64,000 nt of DNA from Mesocentrotus franciscanus (Eukaryota; Echinodermata; Echinoidea; Camarodonta; Strongylocentrotidae), in the NCBI GenBank assembly GCA_037976565.1, contig CP137674.1:35925256-35989255 (forward strand). Direction: 5' to 3'. The position numbers were made by a program, and so were the translations under genes. This document shows, in pieces, positions 45,290-56,940 of the stretch (position 1 is the first letter of the stretch; each line of letters begins with the position of its first letter). Under the pieces are notes generated by a model. The model was not told the origin of the DNA, made no database searches, and was given only the letters and a program-made list of their open reading frames with translations.

Positions 45290-45420
45290 TTTCGAGCTTT
45301 CAGGGGCCATCATTTCAAGTTATTTTTTATGTTCTTGTGATTTTTTCATCTTATTTTGTACTACTATATTTTGATTATATGTATATTTGAGCTTGACAAA
45401 TCAAATCAAATCAGAAAGAC
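45290..45420 (+). repeat. Probable retrotransposon 3' tail
   Basis: TTTCGAGCTTTCAGGGGCCATCA, a T-rich body and a closing AAATCAAATCAAATCAG microsatellite. This is the arrangement of many LINE/SINE tails. No protein remnant upstream. Confidence 0.35.
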
Positions 45421-45429
45421 AAGAGCTTG

Positions 45430-47376
45430 CTTTCAAGTATTTATATACAGGGAATAACAAAAAAAACCGTTTGTCATTGGCAAACCATCATATTCAGGTT
45501 TATATATAACACATTGTTAGACGGGGTGTATATAAAAATAAAACAAAACGAGCTTTCGATAAAAAACATCATAAACAGTACTCAACCATCCATTCAGAGG
45601 CGACGGACCTGCTAAATCCTCGAGGAAAAAAATCTAAAATTGTGTATTAAGGGTAAGCGTGTGTCTTGAAGGTGTATTTGGCAAGGTACGACCCTTGCTT
45701 GGAAGAAAAGGAAAGAGGAGAAGATAAAGAACTGATTTTTTTTCTCTTGGATGTCATTATAGAATTTCTACCTTTGTCAATTGTTCATCTTTCTCAGAGG
45801 ACGAGATAGATCAAATGAATAATAAAAAATAAAAAATCGTGTATCTGGAAATGACTTGATCAGTTTTCTGAATACAAAATTTGGTTCGCAAGAGGGACTT
45901 TGAAACTTTAACCGATGATGCTTTCATTATAAATTGCTATGATGTAACAAAACACCGAAGGCACCGAACATCATGGTCTTACTTCGAAAAAAAAATAAGA
46001 GAATAACATACTCCCTATAGAATCAATCACAATTAAACATTCTACCTTTTCAAATATTTTCTCGTTGTCGAAATGTAGTCATCTTTTCTTTCTTTTTTTT
46101 TTGAATAATAAAAGCAAATAAATTTTGCTTTGCGTGTGTATGAAATAAAAGAATGACACAAAGAAATTTACATTATAAACTTACTTGCAAAATTGTAAGC
46201 AGTATTTTTGCCTATGCAGTTAAAACTTGAAACCAATGAATGCATTTTTTTTCTTTTGCAGATCGTTTTCAACTATGAAAAGGTTAAAAACTTACGTTAG
46301 AAATACCATGGGACACGATCTCCTGAACGGCGTTGGCATTGCATTTACCGCGAGATAGAGGTCAATACGGATGAGATTATTAACCTTCTTGCCGTACTGA
46401 TGGGGCTTGGGGGGCAGTTGACTACCCAAATAAAATTCAAACGTGGTTTATTTCTAATTCGATACCAGTGATTTACAAATTAATGTTGCTGAAATGACAT
46501 TATTTTCCGTTTTTTTCTTCTCACTTTGGCCATTATGCCAATGGGCGGCACTCCCGGTGGATTAATTAATGATGCCCGTTACGGTTATTAATGTATACAA
46601 ATGAATTACATTGTTTCTAAACCTATTGAACGCGTATGAACGAATTGCATGTTGCTATGTGATTTTCTCAGGGTACTATCTAATCTATTTTGCGTTCTCT
46701 TTTCATGGACGGTCTAATGTACACGGTCCTATTCTGAACTCTTGAAATGATGATCTCTTGGGAAACTGTGTAACATTTATCTTTGTGTTTTCTCCAAGTA
46801 ATCTTATGTAGCTTGACCTTTCGTGTATTATATTCTTGAATTAATTACTATATCCATACCTTGATGTTTTATTCAACGGTGCCCTGCTAACTAATTTGCT
46901 GGGGTGATTAATACGCATTTTAACCAGGTGACTCTAGGTATTGGTGCTAATGTATTTTTATACATATTTCCTCATTTCATAGTGTTTTAAATTCCCTCCT
47001 CTAAATTACGTCTTTCTCTACTGCCTCTACTGCCTCTACTGCTATAGTCTTTCATCTACAATGTCTATTTTATCAGGAACCTATAACCTACAAGCACCGT
47101 TTTTAAATAGATTCCTCACATTTTTACTTAATCTGACATTTGAATTGAGTATCATTGCAACGTGCCTATATACCATATACATATATGATTTTTATTTCAT
47201 ATGTCTGTCTTTATTTTCTGTAAAATGTGGAGAAAAAAAAGAAACGTGAAAACTTGAAATGCCGATTATATCCCAGGTTTTTTAAAGATAGGATATCAAA
47301 ATTCACGACGTTGGATTGAATAACCCCCTCCAACACCCTCTCCTGTTCGGTTGGTTCGCTACCTCGCGGGGTTACA
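45430..47376. other. Otherwise featureless stretch
   Basis: Apart from the repeat at 46385-46530, I see no exon-like frame with splice sites, no RNA gene and no clear array. Confidence 0.35.
46385..46530 (+). repeat. GTACTGATGGGGCTTGGGGG dispersed repeat
   Basis: CCGTACTGATGGGGCTTGGGG, then AAATTCAAACGTGGTTTATTTC and TACCAGTGATTTACAAAT. Further copies are at 53272-53400 and 55376-55500 (same strand) and at 57350-57430 and 60520-60650 (opposite strand, the last two inside hAT-like elements). This suggests it is part of, or derived from, that hAT family. Confidence 0.65.
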
Positions 47377-47380
47377 TTAA

Positions 47381-47922
47381 AGGGATAGTTGAGTTCTTGT
47401 TTCAGACCGCAAATGCCTTCAAAGTGCATGGTTATTGCTCTTATTCCTTTTTTATGACTTTTCTAGTGCTATTTTAGGACCTAAAATTGCTATGAAGGTA
47501 ATTTTAGACCCCAAAATGTGTGAAAGTTAGCCAAAACGATCATACCAATTCAGCTTCACTTAAAAAAAAATACGGTGACCGTTGATTAATTAATTAATTA
47601 ATTAATAATAACACTGGTTGTGCGTATTATAACCAATACGAAAACGCCAACATCGGCATTGTTTGGAATAAAACGTATAAGGCGCTATCTTGTTTTTTCA
47701 ACGGCTGGTTCAAATTATCAAATATTTGTGGGGCACCAAAAGTATTGGAAATCGTTATATTTACGGGTATTTCAGCCGTCTGTGAACCGATTTTGATAAA
47801 ACAAAGATGATTTTGTCATTTAAATTGTATGTTCTTTCAAATTTGACACTCATTTTTTCATTTTCTCATCAAAAATTATTTTGTGTTGCGCCCTAGCTCT
47901 GCAACAAAATTCAACTATCCCT
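47381..47922. mobile_element. TTAA-flanked MITE, family 3
   Basis: 542 bp between TTAA at 47377-47380 and 47923-47926. Ends AGGGATAGTTGAGTTCTTG and, reverse-complemented, AGGGATAGTTGAATTTTG share 12 identical outer bases. A TTAATTAATTAATTAATTAA run lies inside at 47587. No coding capacity. Confidence 0.78.
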
Positions 47923-47929
47923 TTAATGA

Positions 47930-49120
47930 AAATCCCCTTGAAAAAAAAACGTTCGTACGCCACTGGCTCACACATACAGCAATCTCATTACAAACTTACG
48001 AACACATTATTACATACATCTGTCAGAATATTATTTCCAGCCAGGTTCAACCGTCCAGTTACTTTGTATTCTGTAGGTTTTGACATGCGGATCCACAAAG
48101 AATTTCTTGATAGAACCAAGCACATTTTCCATGCCTTATTGATGTTATTTAAGAAATAGATGGATATGATGATGGGTTTGTAATCAAAATTCAGAACTCC
48201 TTTATCCTTAATTACTATTGTTTCTCATCATCCATGGAATATTTGACAAGGATGGTAGACTAACCAATGTGTGATAACAGTTTTGCAACCACCTTTAATG
48301 AAATTCCACAGGTAGCTTTGGCATAAAATTGGAAATTGATTAGATCTCTTTCTTGGCGTGAAACTTTCCTTCATGTTGTAAAACTACGACGTGAAAGAAA
48401 GTTACAAGCCAAGTTATTTAATGTATTTAAAGAAAAATCATAAACTTAGGCTTAATCTCTCTCAAGTGTTAATATTTAGATATTATACCTAAACGGCATT
48501 GAAATTGGTGGAGCAGCGAACACAACATACAGAGGACTAACCAAGATGGTGGTTATCACGTGATCACGTAGGAGCGCTGGCTATATTTTCGAACCCGTAT
48601 GAGCCTTCTACATAATTATGTTCAGTTCCGTGACTCGAACATCCGCCTGATATTGCGAAATCCACTGGGTTTTCCCGCGTCTATTAAATAACAAAACATG
48701 AAGTAGTCTTTGCAACACAACTCTGGTCAACGTGCCCTCTTAAGTTACGAGACAATTAGTTGCTTTTCCTCCATACAATGTGACCATTGCGAGATTATTC
48801 AACTCATAATTTTGTTTCGTAGCATTGTGCGCAGTTTTATTTGTCTAACACTAACAGTCTTGGTTTTGTACAGGGGCTCAAGCAAATAATTATTTGCGTA
48901 CGATAATATGTTCAACTATAATTAACCTATATAGGCCCAATGTACTTTTCAAATGTATTTTTCAAAAGTAGGTTTTGCCTTATTTCAAGTTTCTCTGCTG
49001 GTTTCGTATCCATTATTATTATTATTGTTATTTATTTCACCTAGCTAGGCCCCCTCTTTTTGATTTACGACCTAAATTGAATAAAAACACAAGAAACGTA
49101 CCAGCCATTATTTTTTCGGC
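47930..49120. other. No recognisable gene
   Basis: Mixed unique-looking sequence; short frames only. A CACGTGATCACGT motif lies near 48558 without further context. Confidence 0.35.
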
Positions 49121-49125
49121 TCGGT

Positions 49126-49472
49126 GTAAAAATGTCAGAGGTAAAAATGTCAGAGGAAAAAATGTCAGAGGTAAAAATGTCAGAGGTAAAAATGTCAGAG
49201 GAAAAAATGTCAGAGGTAAAAATGTCAGAGGTAAAAATGTCAGAGGAAAAAATGTCAGAGGTAAAAATGTCAGAGGTAAAAATGTCAGAGGTAAAAATGT
49301 CAGAGGAAAAAATGTCAGAGGAAAAAATGTCAGAGGTAAAAATGTCAGAGGAAAAAATGTCAGAGGAAAAATGTCAGAGGTAAAAATGTCAGAGGTGAAA
49401 ATGTAAGAGCTAAAAATGTCAGAGGTAAAAATTTCAGAGGAAAAAATGTCAGAGGTAAAAATGTTAGAGGTA
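49126..49472 (+). repeat. 15-bp minisatellite GTAAAAATGTCAGAG, array 1
   Basis: About 23 units of 15 bp alternating GTAAAAATGTCAGAG and GAAAAAATGTCAGAG. Because 15 is a multiple of three, five of six frames stay open (MSEVK, NVRGK, FTSDI and so on); these are not proteins. The same unit in opposite orientation makes array 2 at 51530-51757. Confidence 0.92.
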
Positions 49473-49896
49473 AACATATATATATATAAAGCATGTTACA
49501 GGTTGAATATTGGTAATGGTTGTATATTAGGCTTATCGAAAAGATATAACGAAGGATTCTCTGCAGTCATTAATTTCAGCGCTGCTTTATTTTCTTGTTT
49601 CTTTAACTTTTATTTACCTTTCTGCCCGAAATTGTGACTTTTTGCCCGATTATTGCCGAGGGGAGACGGGTGGGAGTGTATCCTTCTTTGGGGGCATAGT
49701 GACCCAGCTGCCTCCCCCTCATATGCTTTTGTCTAAGCAAGTGATACTGGTACACTGAGCAAACTTCTGGAAAAAAAAGAATGTCTAAAATCGAGTAGTT
49801 TGACCATGAATTATAGGCCGAGTCGTGGCTCGATGGTGTAATCATTAAATAAAAAGAAAAGTCATCACAGCACCCCAAAAAAAAGAGGATAAGATA

Positions 49897-50168
49897 CAGT
49901 GGCGGATCCAGGGGGCCGTAGAGAAAAAAAGAATTTCGGATGCCAAAAAAAAAAAGATTGTGCTCACTACTCCTGGCGCCCAAGGGGGGGGGGAAGGTGG
50001 TGGTGGAAAAGAAATAACCCTTCCCGGAGGGAACATTTTTTTTCGGGTGTCAACAAAAAAAATTGTGCTCACTACCCCCTGAGCGAAAAATCGACCGGCA
50101 CGATTTTCAAATTTTCGCACGAAGTGGGCCTTTAGGCCCCTCCTTGCCGCCGGCTGGATCCGCCCCGG
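49897..50168. mobile_element. hAT-like MITE with 8-bp target duplication
   Basis: 272 bp, ends CAGTGGCGGATCCAGGG and TGGATCCGCCCCGG, flanked by ATAAGATA on both sides (49889-49896 and 50169-50176). An 8-bp duplication and a CAG start fit the hAT superfamily. The core has two AAAAAAATTGTGCTCACTAC copies. Non-coding. Confidence 0.8.
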
Positions 50169-50315
50169 ATAAGATATCACGCTGTGAGTCCTCCGCCCCC
50201 CACTTCACCGTCCCTTCTGAAGATTGATGGACATTTTAACAGCGTGGGAATGACTACTATAAAATGTAATTTCCTACAAATACATATTTCCAACAATTTC
50301 ACTTTACTTTATTGT

Positions 50316-50548
50316 GGGCTTGATACTTTGATATTTTGATACAAAGCAGAAACCGTCCATGTTACATCTAATACTAACCGCACCATCACATTCCAGAGAA
50401 GCGCGCGCTTTGCAAAGAGTTGATCGTCGATCACTATTGCGGTATAAATAGTCTGGGAGAACATCAATAAGCAGCTTTGATACTCTGATACAAAGCAGAA
50501 AGCCGCCAATGTTACATCAAATGCTAACCGCACCATCACATTCCAGAT
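50316..50548. repeat. Two-copy tandem duplication, about 155 bp apart
   Basis: TTTGATAC.T.GATACAAAGCAGAAA.CG followed by ATGTTACATC.AAT.CTAACCGCACCATCACATTCCAGA occurs at 50325-50398 and again at 50477-50548 with few differences. Confidence 0.75.
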
Positions 50549-50559
50549 ATTACTTTGCA

Positions 50560-51500
50560 GAGGTTCTGTTTAAGCTACATCGTTCTATAATTATTTGCTG
50601 TGAGAGATCAAACTCTGAAATTGACAAATATTTATTCATGAGCAACATATTAGAAACATATTTTTTACTGTACACATTTATAGCATCATGATACTGCTTG
50701 TATACATGATAATATTGTTTGAAGGATATTTGGTGCAGGATTTATAAAAGGTGTGCTGGCATACACTGTATACGACAGTTTCCAGCAGGTACATATTCGT
50801 ACAAGTCTACACATTAAACAAAATGCATCATGAATTTGGCAGAAAAAACAGTTGAAATTGAGGGACTTAAACTGCTTTTCTCCCACGTTTCTTAATCACA
50901 AACATTATTTTTTTAAATATAAAGTTACACAGTGTTATGGTCGAAAGCACATGAAAAAATACCTGGGTAGATATGTCTCAACGTTTACCACTTGTAGGCC
51001 TACTATCTGACATTCTTCAAGCGAAGCTTTGATATTGTTTGTTAAACTTTTGTAATAAAGTATTGATGAGGGGACAAAGCATCCGTGTCTTTTATTAATG
51101 TTTTCTTGTCATAACAGTCTTTGCTGGGATGGACATGAAGATGGGTCTAATTACTGAATTTGTGGAATTTCTGTGCGATCTTTATAACTGATTCCCTGTT
51201 TTATCTCATTCAATCTTAATATTCTATGTACTTAGGCCTACTTCCTCAAAACCAAATAAACATTAAAACATCAACCAATTTAAAATATCGAAAAATGAAA
51301 GAAATTAATATATGCAAACCTGATCACAAAATATAAGTTTCAAATTTATTTTCCACATTGTATTATCCTCAGGACATGTACGAAGTACAATACACAGTCA
51401 TTTATAAAATATAATAGACTAGCCCAGTAGCTTACGTCTCGACATTTTGTGTGATAAAGTGCTGAGATATTATGACGGCACCAGTTTTTACCCCTACATT
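50560..51500. other. No recognisable feature
   Basis: AT-rich sequence without supported exon, RNA gene or array. Confidence 0.35.
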
Positions 51501-51529
51501 TTTTTTGTACCTGACATTTTTTTTTGTAT

Positions 51530-51757
51530 CTCTGACATTTTTACCTCCGACATTTTTACCTCTGACATTTTTACCTCTGACATTTTTACCTCTGACATTT
51601 TTACCTCTGACATTTTTTCCTCTGACATTCTTCCCTCTGACATTTTTACCTCTGACATTTTTACCTCTGACATTTTTACCTCTGACATTTTTACCTCTGA
51701 CATTTTTACCTCTGACATTTTTTCCTCTGACATTTTTACCTCTGACATTTTTACCTG
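51530..51757 (-). repeat. 15-bp minisatellite, array 2, inverted relative to array 1
   Basis: About 15 units of ACCTCTGACATTTTT, the reverse complement of the unit at 49126-49472. The left flank carries decayed units with long T runs. Non-coding. Confidence 0.9.
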
Positions 51758-51764
51758 GCACCAT

Positions 51765-51990
51765 TTTTCACAGTGCAAAGTCTGTGTTCAGAGACTACTA
51801 GTATTCATGTGTAATGGGAATACCCGTTTTTGTTGATAAGTGCGTACTTCTTATACATGTACATACATGTTAGACTTTTCAACGTTGTTGCTACTGTGTA
51901 TTTGACTGTATTTAGCGGGATAATACATAAATTTGATATCTGCAAACGAGGTTAGTTTATTATATATCAAGTTACCATCCATATTACATA
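51765..51990 (+). repeat. Dispersed repeat related to 44420-45180
   Basis: GTGCAAAGTCTGTGTTCAGAGAC, GGGAATACCCGTTTTTG, GTGCGTAC and TTTGATATCTGCAAACGAGG in the same order as in the other copy, but without the central hairpin and homopolymer section. The 15-bp minisatellite abuts its left end. Confidence 0.6.
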
Positions 51991-52124
51991 TGTTTTATCT
52001 TTCACAAAGTATTATGCAGCAGTTATACCAATGTGTTCCGGAGTGAGTACATCACATGACGGAAACCAATCTCACTTACTGTAAAGACTTCGGCACATAA
52101 TGTGTAGGGCATTGGTAGGCGGGG

Positions 52125-52225
52125 AGGTACCTGGTGTTGGTGTTGATGGTGGTGGTGCATGTGTTGTTGGTGGTGGTGGTGGTGATGTGTGTAATGTGTG
52201 TGTGCGTGTGTGTGTGGGGGGGGGG
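52125..52225. repeat. TGG and GTGT microsatellite
   Basis: GGTGGTGGTGG-type triplets followed by (GT)n and a G run. The histidine-rich minus-strand frame is low complexity. Confidence 0.85.
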
Positions 52226-53205
52226 CTACATGTAGCACCCCGATGATTAATAAAGTTTAGATATTCAGGAAACCACCACTACTCGGGTAGCGACAATTCT
52301 TATATATCTTATTTAGTGTATTTTGATGTAATAACATGTTTACCAGCATAAAAGTGTTATATCCCTTCTCCCCATTATTTGGGGTAGTTCACCTTGTTTG
52401 ATTTTGAATCTGGAAAGATGTGCCCATATGCTTATAATGATTAGGTGGTTTAGCGTCAAGGAAATGGGTTCCCTGTTTTGGGGGTTGCTGCAGTTTACAA
52501 TTTAAAAACATTAATTTCAATTTTTAGCTGAATTAACTAATCGAGCAAAAAGCTTATTTCATATCAGGAATACCACACATGGCATATCACCTGCGGACAG
52601 TAACGGGACAATTACCCTATCGATCAGTTTCCCCGGACATCTAACACGTCGAGAACTTCACCATTGAGATTACCCCCACCCACCCTCAGAAAACTACGCA
52701 CGGGGTGATAAATAGGCGTCTCCTGCTACTTCTACTCATCGCATTCACTATTAATGACTATAGTGCACTGTAGCCTGCATTATAAATTGAACACCTTTCA
52801 TCACACAGGCAAGTGTCCCTTGAAAGATTTCCAGATGATCTCCCAATCGGATCGCCTACCATGCCCAAGATACATGTTGTAATTCCCTGATGAATGTTTG
52901 TATTAACACAAAATGAAATATCTGAATATGTAGATAAAAATCGGTCGAACTAACCTATGCTTGTATCACATGAGTATACCTTCCAAAGGGCTAAGCCTTC
53001 TCGTATTATGATACAGAGTTACGCAGCTATTTTCATTTTATATTTCTAAAAACTTTCATTTTGGAGTAGAAACACTTTCATTTTAAAGCTCTGTCATTAT
53101 GTTTTCATGTTTTATTTACTATTCACTATTGAGTACATCTATATTCATCTTTCTCGTGTTTATTTATCTATCAGTGTCTATCATACCTCCTCCTCCTAAT
53201 ACTGC
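52226..53205. other. No recognisable feature
   Basis: Short frames only, no splice-supported exon and no array. Confidence 0.35.
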
Positions 53206-53209
53206 GTAT

Positions 53210-53226
53210 TTCTTCTACTACTAATG

Positions 53227-53269
<43 letters not shown>

Positions 53270-53400
53270 TGGCGTACTGGTGGGGCTTGGGGGCGCTAGC
53301 CCCAAATAAAATTAAACCATGACTTATGTTCAATTCCATACAAGTGATTTATAAATGTTCGTGATAACACATGATTTTCAACAAAATGCGCGTTTCTCCA
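53210..53400 (+). repeat. ACT microsatellite and GGCGTACTGGTGGGG repeat copy
   Basis: (CTA)n at 53216-53268 is directly followed by CCACTGGCGTACTGGTGGGGCTTGGGGG, then AAATAAAATTAAACCATG and TACAAGTGATTTATAAATG, a diverged copy of the 46385 repeat. Confidence 0.7.
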
Positions 53401-53894
53401 TTTCTGTTGCAAACTGACACATTCCCAAATAGCCAGGAAGAGCATATGTTTTTTAAAAGTCACTAATGGGCCTTAGTGTCCACTAACAGTAACACTAGTA
53501 GATACCCGTATATCCAGTTTAGCACAAAAGTCTGGACGCAATGTTCCCGGAACCACCGGTAGGTGGCGCACCACACGACTAGGGCTTTAACGGAACACTC
53601 TTAATTACTTTCGTAGTAAAATACCAGGTAATGACCTAAAATGCCCCAGATATGTATGTTGTAGCCAACATTTTGACATTGTATCGCATGGAACGCCTTA
53701 GAATGGTTTCAAGAGGGTTAAAACGCTGAAAAACATACGAAACAGTATATATCTGAGCCAAAAAGTGAATTTTATTATTTTATTTAGTAGACCTGTGACG
53801 TCACACAGAACGTCATCTTCGGCATCATAGGTCTTGGAAGCAACGTCTTCGGAAGCATTCGGATGCTCGGAAATGTCACCCAAACAAAGTTGAA

Positions 53895-54122
53895 AGTTCG
53901 GTTATCCTATACTTTAGTGTGTTTTATTATTTTGGGTTTCTAACTTCAGTTAACAGCTCTACATGCATATAATACATACGTTGTGTCATACGGCCGTGCA
54001 CATGGGCGAGTTCGGTTATCCTATACTTTAGTGTGTTTTATTATTTTGGGTTTCTAACTTCAGTTAACAGCTCTACATGCATATAATACATACGTTGTGT
54101 CATACGGCCGTGCACATGGGCG
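53895..54122 (+). repeat. Perfect tandem duplication of 114 bp
   Basis: Unit 53895-54008 (AGTTCGGTTATCCTATAC ... CGTGCACATGGGCG) is repeated at 54009-54122 without a visible difference. Either very recent or an assembly overlap artefact. Confidence 0.9.
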
Positions 54123-54159
54123 CGCACAGGCGGATTTTAAAGTGACACACTGGTTATTG

Positions 54160-54715
54160 AATCTAAGGGGTTTTTATTATTAATGAACAGAGGGCAGTAT
54201 TGTTTAAGGGTGATGAAAAGAGGGAAGGCATAGTCATGTAGCCTGGATGATTAGGGGCTAGAGTGGTGGGGGTGGTGGGGGGGGGGGAGGTGTCCGGGAA
54301 GGGGCGTTAAGGGGATAAAAAAGGAGTGTTTATTACCTACTTCGTTTTAAGGGGTTTAATTAATAAGGAACAGTGGGCAAGATTGGGGGGTTGGGCGTAG
54401 TGATGTAGTCTGGATGATTAGGGGCTCGGGAGGGGGTCGGGGTAAGGGATATAAAGGAGTGTATATTACCTACTTGTTTTAAGGGTTTTATTATTAATGA
54501 ACAGAGGGCAGTATTGTTTAAGGGTGATGAAAAGAGGGGCATAGTCATGTAGCCTGGAAGATTAGGGGCTAGGGGGGTAGGGGGAGGGGTCCAGGAAGGG
54601 GGGTTAAGGGGATACAAAAGGAGTGTTTATTACCTACTTCGTTTTAAGGGGTTTAATTAATAAGGAACAGTGGGCAAGATTGGGGGTTGGGCGTAGTGAT
54701 ATAGTCTGGTTCAAA
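54160..54715 (+). repeat. Tandem duplication with about 314-bp period
   Basis: TATTATTAATGAACAGAGGG and the following GCAGTATTGTTTAAGGGTGATGAAAAGAGGG occur near 54175 and 54490. The half-unit TTTAATTAATAAGGAACAGTGGGCAAGATTGGGG occurs near 54355 and 54652. G-rich and non-coding. Confidence 0.75.
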
Positions 54716-54859
54716 AAACAGCTGGATACCCGTATGTCCGGCCTAGAGAAGAGCTTAGAGAAGACCGCGGCAGCTCTAGGGGGTACGCGGGGGACGCGCA
54801 GTCGCCTGCGCCCAGGGTTCGTTTTGGATGTGGCGAGGAGGGTCATTTCAGGAGGGAAT

Positions 54860-55400
54860 GTTCCACAGGCGCGGATCCAGGGGGAGGGGGGCGAGCGGGC
54901 CTTGCCCCCGCAAATAAAAAGAAGAATAAAAGAGAGAGAGAGAGAGAGAGAGAGAAGAAAAAAAGGAAAAGATGAGATAAAGGGAAGGAAAAAAGAGGAA
55001 GAAGAAAAGAAAAGAAGGGGGATATCAGTTGCAATTTTCCCGCCAAAAAGTTGTGGATCGGGGCAAAGGCCTGCCTCCCCCCCCGTCAAAAAAAAAGAGA
55101 AGGGAAAGGGAAAGAGGAGAGCTAAAAGGGAACAAAAAAGAGGAAGAAGAAGGAAAGGGTGAAAAGAAGGGGAGATCAGTTGCGATTAATCCCGCCAACA
55201 ACATGTGGATTGGGAGGGGGCGAAAGGCCCTTGCCTCCCCTAGCAAACCTAAAAGAGAGAGAAGGAAGGGAAGGGAAAGGGAAGGGGGAGGGAAAGGTAA
55301 GGAAAGAGAGAGAGAAGAACATAGGTAGGGAGATCAGTTGCGATTTTTCCGCCAACAAGGTGTAGATCGGGGGCATTGGCGTACTGATGGGGGAATGAGC
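54860..55400 (+). repeat. Purine-rich tandem repeats, about 165-bp period
   Basis: GATCAGTTGCGATT..TCCCGCCAAC followed by a G-rich box and AAAGAGAGAGAAGGAA runs recurs near 55023, 55170 and 55332. The array starts at a GGCGCGGATCCAGGGG motif shared with hAT-like element ends. Arg/Lys/Glu-rich frames here are artefacts. Confidence 0.65.
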
Positions 55401-55748
55401 CAACTAGTGTCCTGCCAGTGTCACAATAAAATTCAAACGTGGTTCATTTCTAATTCGATACCGGTGATTTACAAATGTTCCTGAAATGACATAATTATCC
55501 GAGATTTTTCCTCACTTTTTAGTAAATTATACTTCTTTATGCGTTTGTTGGAATATTACAAATTCCTAAATTTACAGTCAGGCAAGAAATACGCTTATTT
55601 AGAGGCCTACATGGCAGGGCCCTCGACGGGGCTCCGGTGCCTCGAGCTCCGCCCCCCCCCCCACTTTTTTGGAAAAAGTATACTAAGCAGGCCCGGATCT
55701 AAGGGGGTTTAGGAGGTTTAAACCTCCCCTTGGGCCGCCCCAAAAAAA

Positions 55749-55856
55749 ACGCACACTGGAGAAAAACCTTTCAAGTACAAATATTGTGAGAAGATATTCA
55801 ACTCATCTAGTAACTTAACCAAACACATGATAACTCTGGATATTACTGTGTATTAA
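55749..55856 (+). pseudogene. Decayed C2H2 zinc-finger fragment
   Basis: Reads the linker THTGEKPF, then KYKYCEKIFNSSSNLTKHMI and TLD before a stop. The finger pattern F..C..C...F.....L..H...H is recognisable, but the first Cys is Tyr and the second His is Leu, so it cannot bind zinc normally. It is the end of a longer poly-finger gene that is missing here, captured in repeat DNA. Confidence 0.65.
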
Positions 55857-56226
55857 ACTGTTACTTGATTTAAAATGACGTTATCATGCACTGCTTTTTA
55901 TGGTCTCCAATGTGTTAGTAGATGCCAGAAAAACATCACTTACGGGCCGGGGGGTTCAAAATAGCCCCCCAAAAAAAAAAAAAAAAATCGCCTCGACGCT
56001 ACGTGGCTCGTGGATTACGGGAGTTCAAAATAGCCCCCCCCCAAAAAAAAAAATCGCCTCGCCGCTACGCGGCACGTGGACGACGCTCTGCATCGTCATT
56101 GGGTCAAACTGTTTAAACTGTTACTTGATTTAAAAAGACGTTATCGTGCACTGCTTTATGGTCCCCATTGTGTAAGTAGATGCCAGGAAACATCACTTGC
56201 GAGGGTTCAAAATAGCCCCCCCAAAA

Positions 56227-56257
<31 letters not shown>

Positions 56258-56440
56258 CAAAAAAAATTCCTCGCCGCTACGCGGCTCGTGGACGATGCTC
56301 TGCATCGTCATTGGGTCAAATTGTTTTAAATGTTACTTGATTTAAAAAGACGTTATTAAGTACTGCTTGTTATGGTCTCCATTGTGTTAGTAGATGCCTG
56401 GATAACATCACTTACGGGCCGGGGGGTTCAAAATAGCCCC
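55857..56440 (+). repeat. Tandem repeats of about 235-255 bp (three copies)
   Basis: ACTG.TTACTTGATTTAAAA.GACGTTAT, TTATGGTC.CCATTGTGT.AGTAGATGCC and GGTTCAAAATAGCCCCCC recur near 55857, 56117 and 56328, each followed by an A run and CGCCTCGCCGCTACGCGGC. The zinc-finger relic lies at the left edge. Confidence 0.75.
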
Positions 56441-56654
56441 CCAAAACCGCCTTGCCGGGGCTTTGCCCCCAGGCCCACGCCAATTTACACTACGCTCTAC
56501 CTGATCGTAAATACTTTAGCCCCACTTTGAAAAACGTTCAGCGGGCCTGCATGTAAGAGTGGGGTGATGCGGATTTTAAAGATTTTTTAAGAGTGGGGTG
56601 ATGCGGATTTTTTTGTCTGCCAGCCCCCAAACTTTTCGCTCATTACGCCACTGG
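56441..56654 (-). repeat. Inverted fragment of the hAT-like element family
   Basis: Reverse complement of the 57000-57160 interior: CCAGTGGCGTAATGAGC, GGGTGATGCGG-type, ATGTAAGAGTGGGG, AACGTTCAGCGGGCCTGCATG and the GTAAATACTTTAGCC complement. It ends at the ACT microsatellite. Confidence 0.6.
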
Positions 56655-56678
56655 CTACCACCACCACCACCACCACTG

Positions 56679-56718
<40 letters not shown>

Positions 56719-56816
56719 CACTACTACTACTACTACTACTGAAGCTGCTGCTACTGCTACTACTAATACTACTAATACTACTCCTACTGCTACGCATTAT
56801 ACTACTACTACTACTG

Positions 56817-56848
<32 letters not shown>

Positions 56849-56940
56849 GCTGCTGCTACTACTACTACTACTACTACTACTATTACTACTACTACTCCTA
56901 CTACTACTCCTACTGCTACTACTACTACTACTACTACCAC
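56655..56940. repeat. ACT trinucleotide microsatellite, left part
   Basis: Long imperfect (ACT)n with TGC and CCT interruptions. Leucine-, serine- and valine-rich frames on both strands are artefacts. It continues right of the hAT-like element at 57731-57875. Confidence 0.9.

Noticed and set aside
48975..49477. Repetitive peptides such as KMSEV, NVRGK and SDIFT on both strands
   Set aside because: A 15-bp minisatellite keeps most frames open. The frames overlap on both strands and there is no flanking gene structure.
51432..51836. Mirror set of MSEVK/TSDIF frames
   Set aside because: Same minisatellite in inverse orientation.
54623..55403. Arg/Lys/Glu-rich frames up to 179 codons and their complements
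   Set aside because: Purine-rich tandem repeat with roughly equal openness on both strands, no splice context and no conserved pattern.
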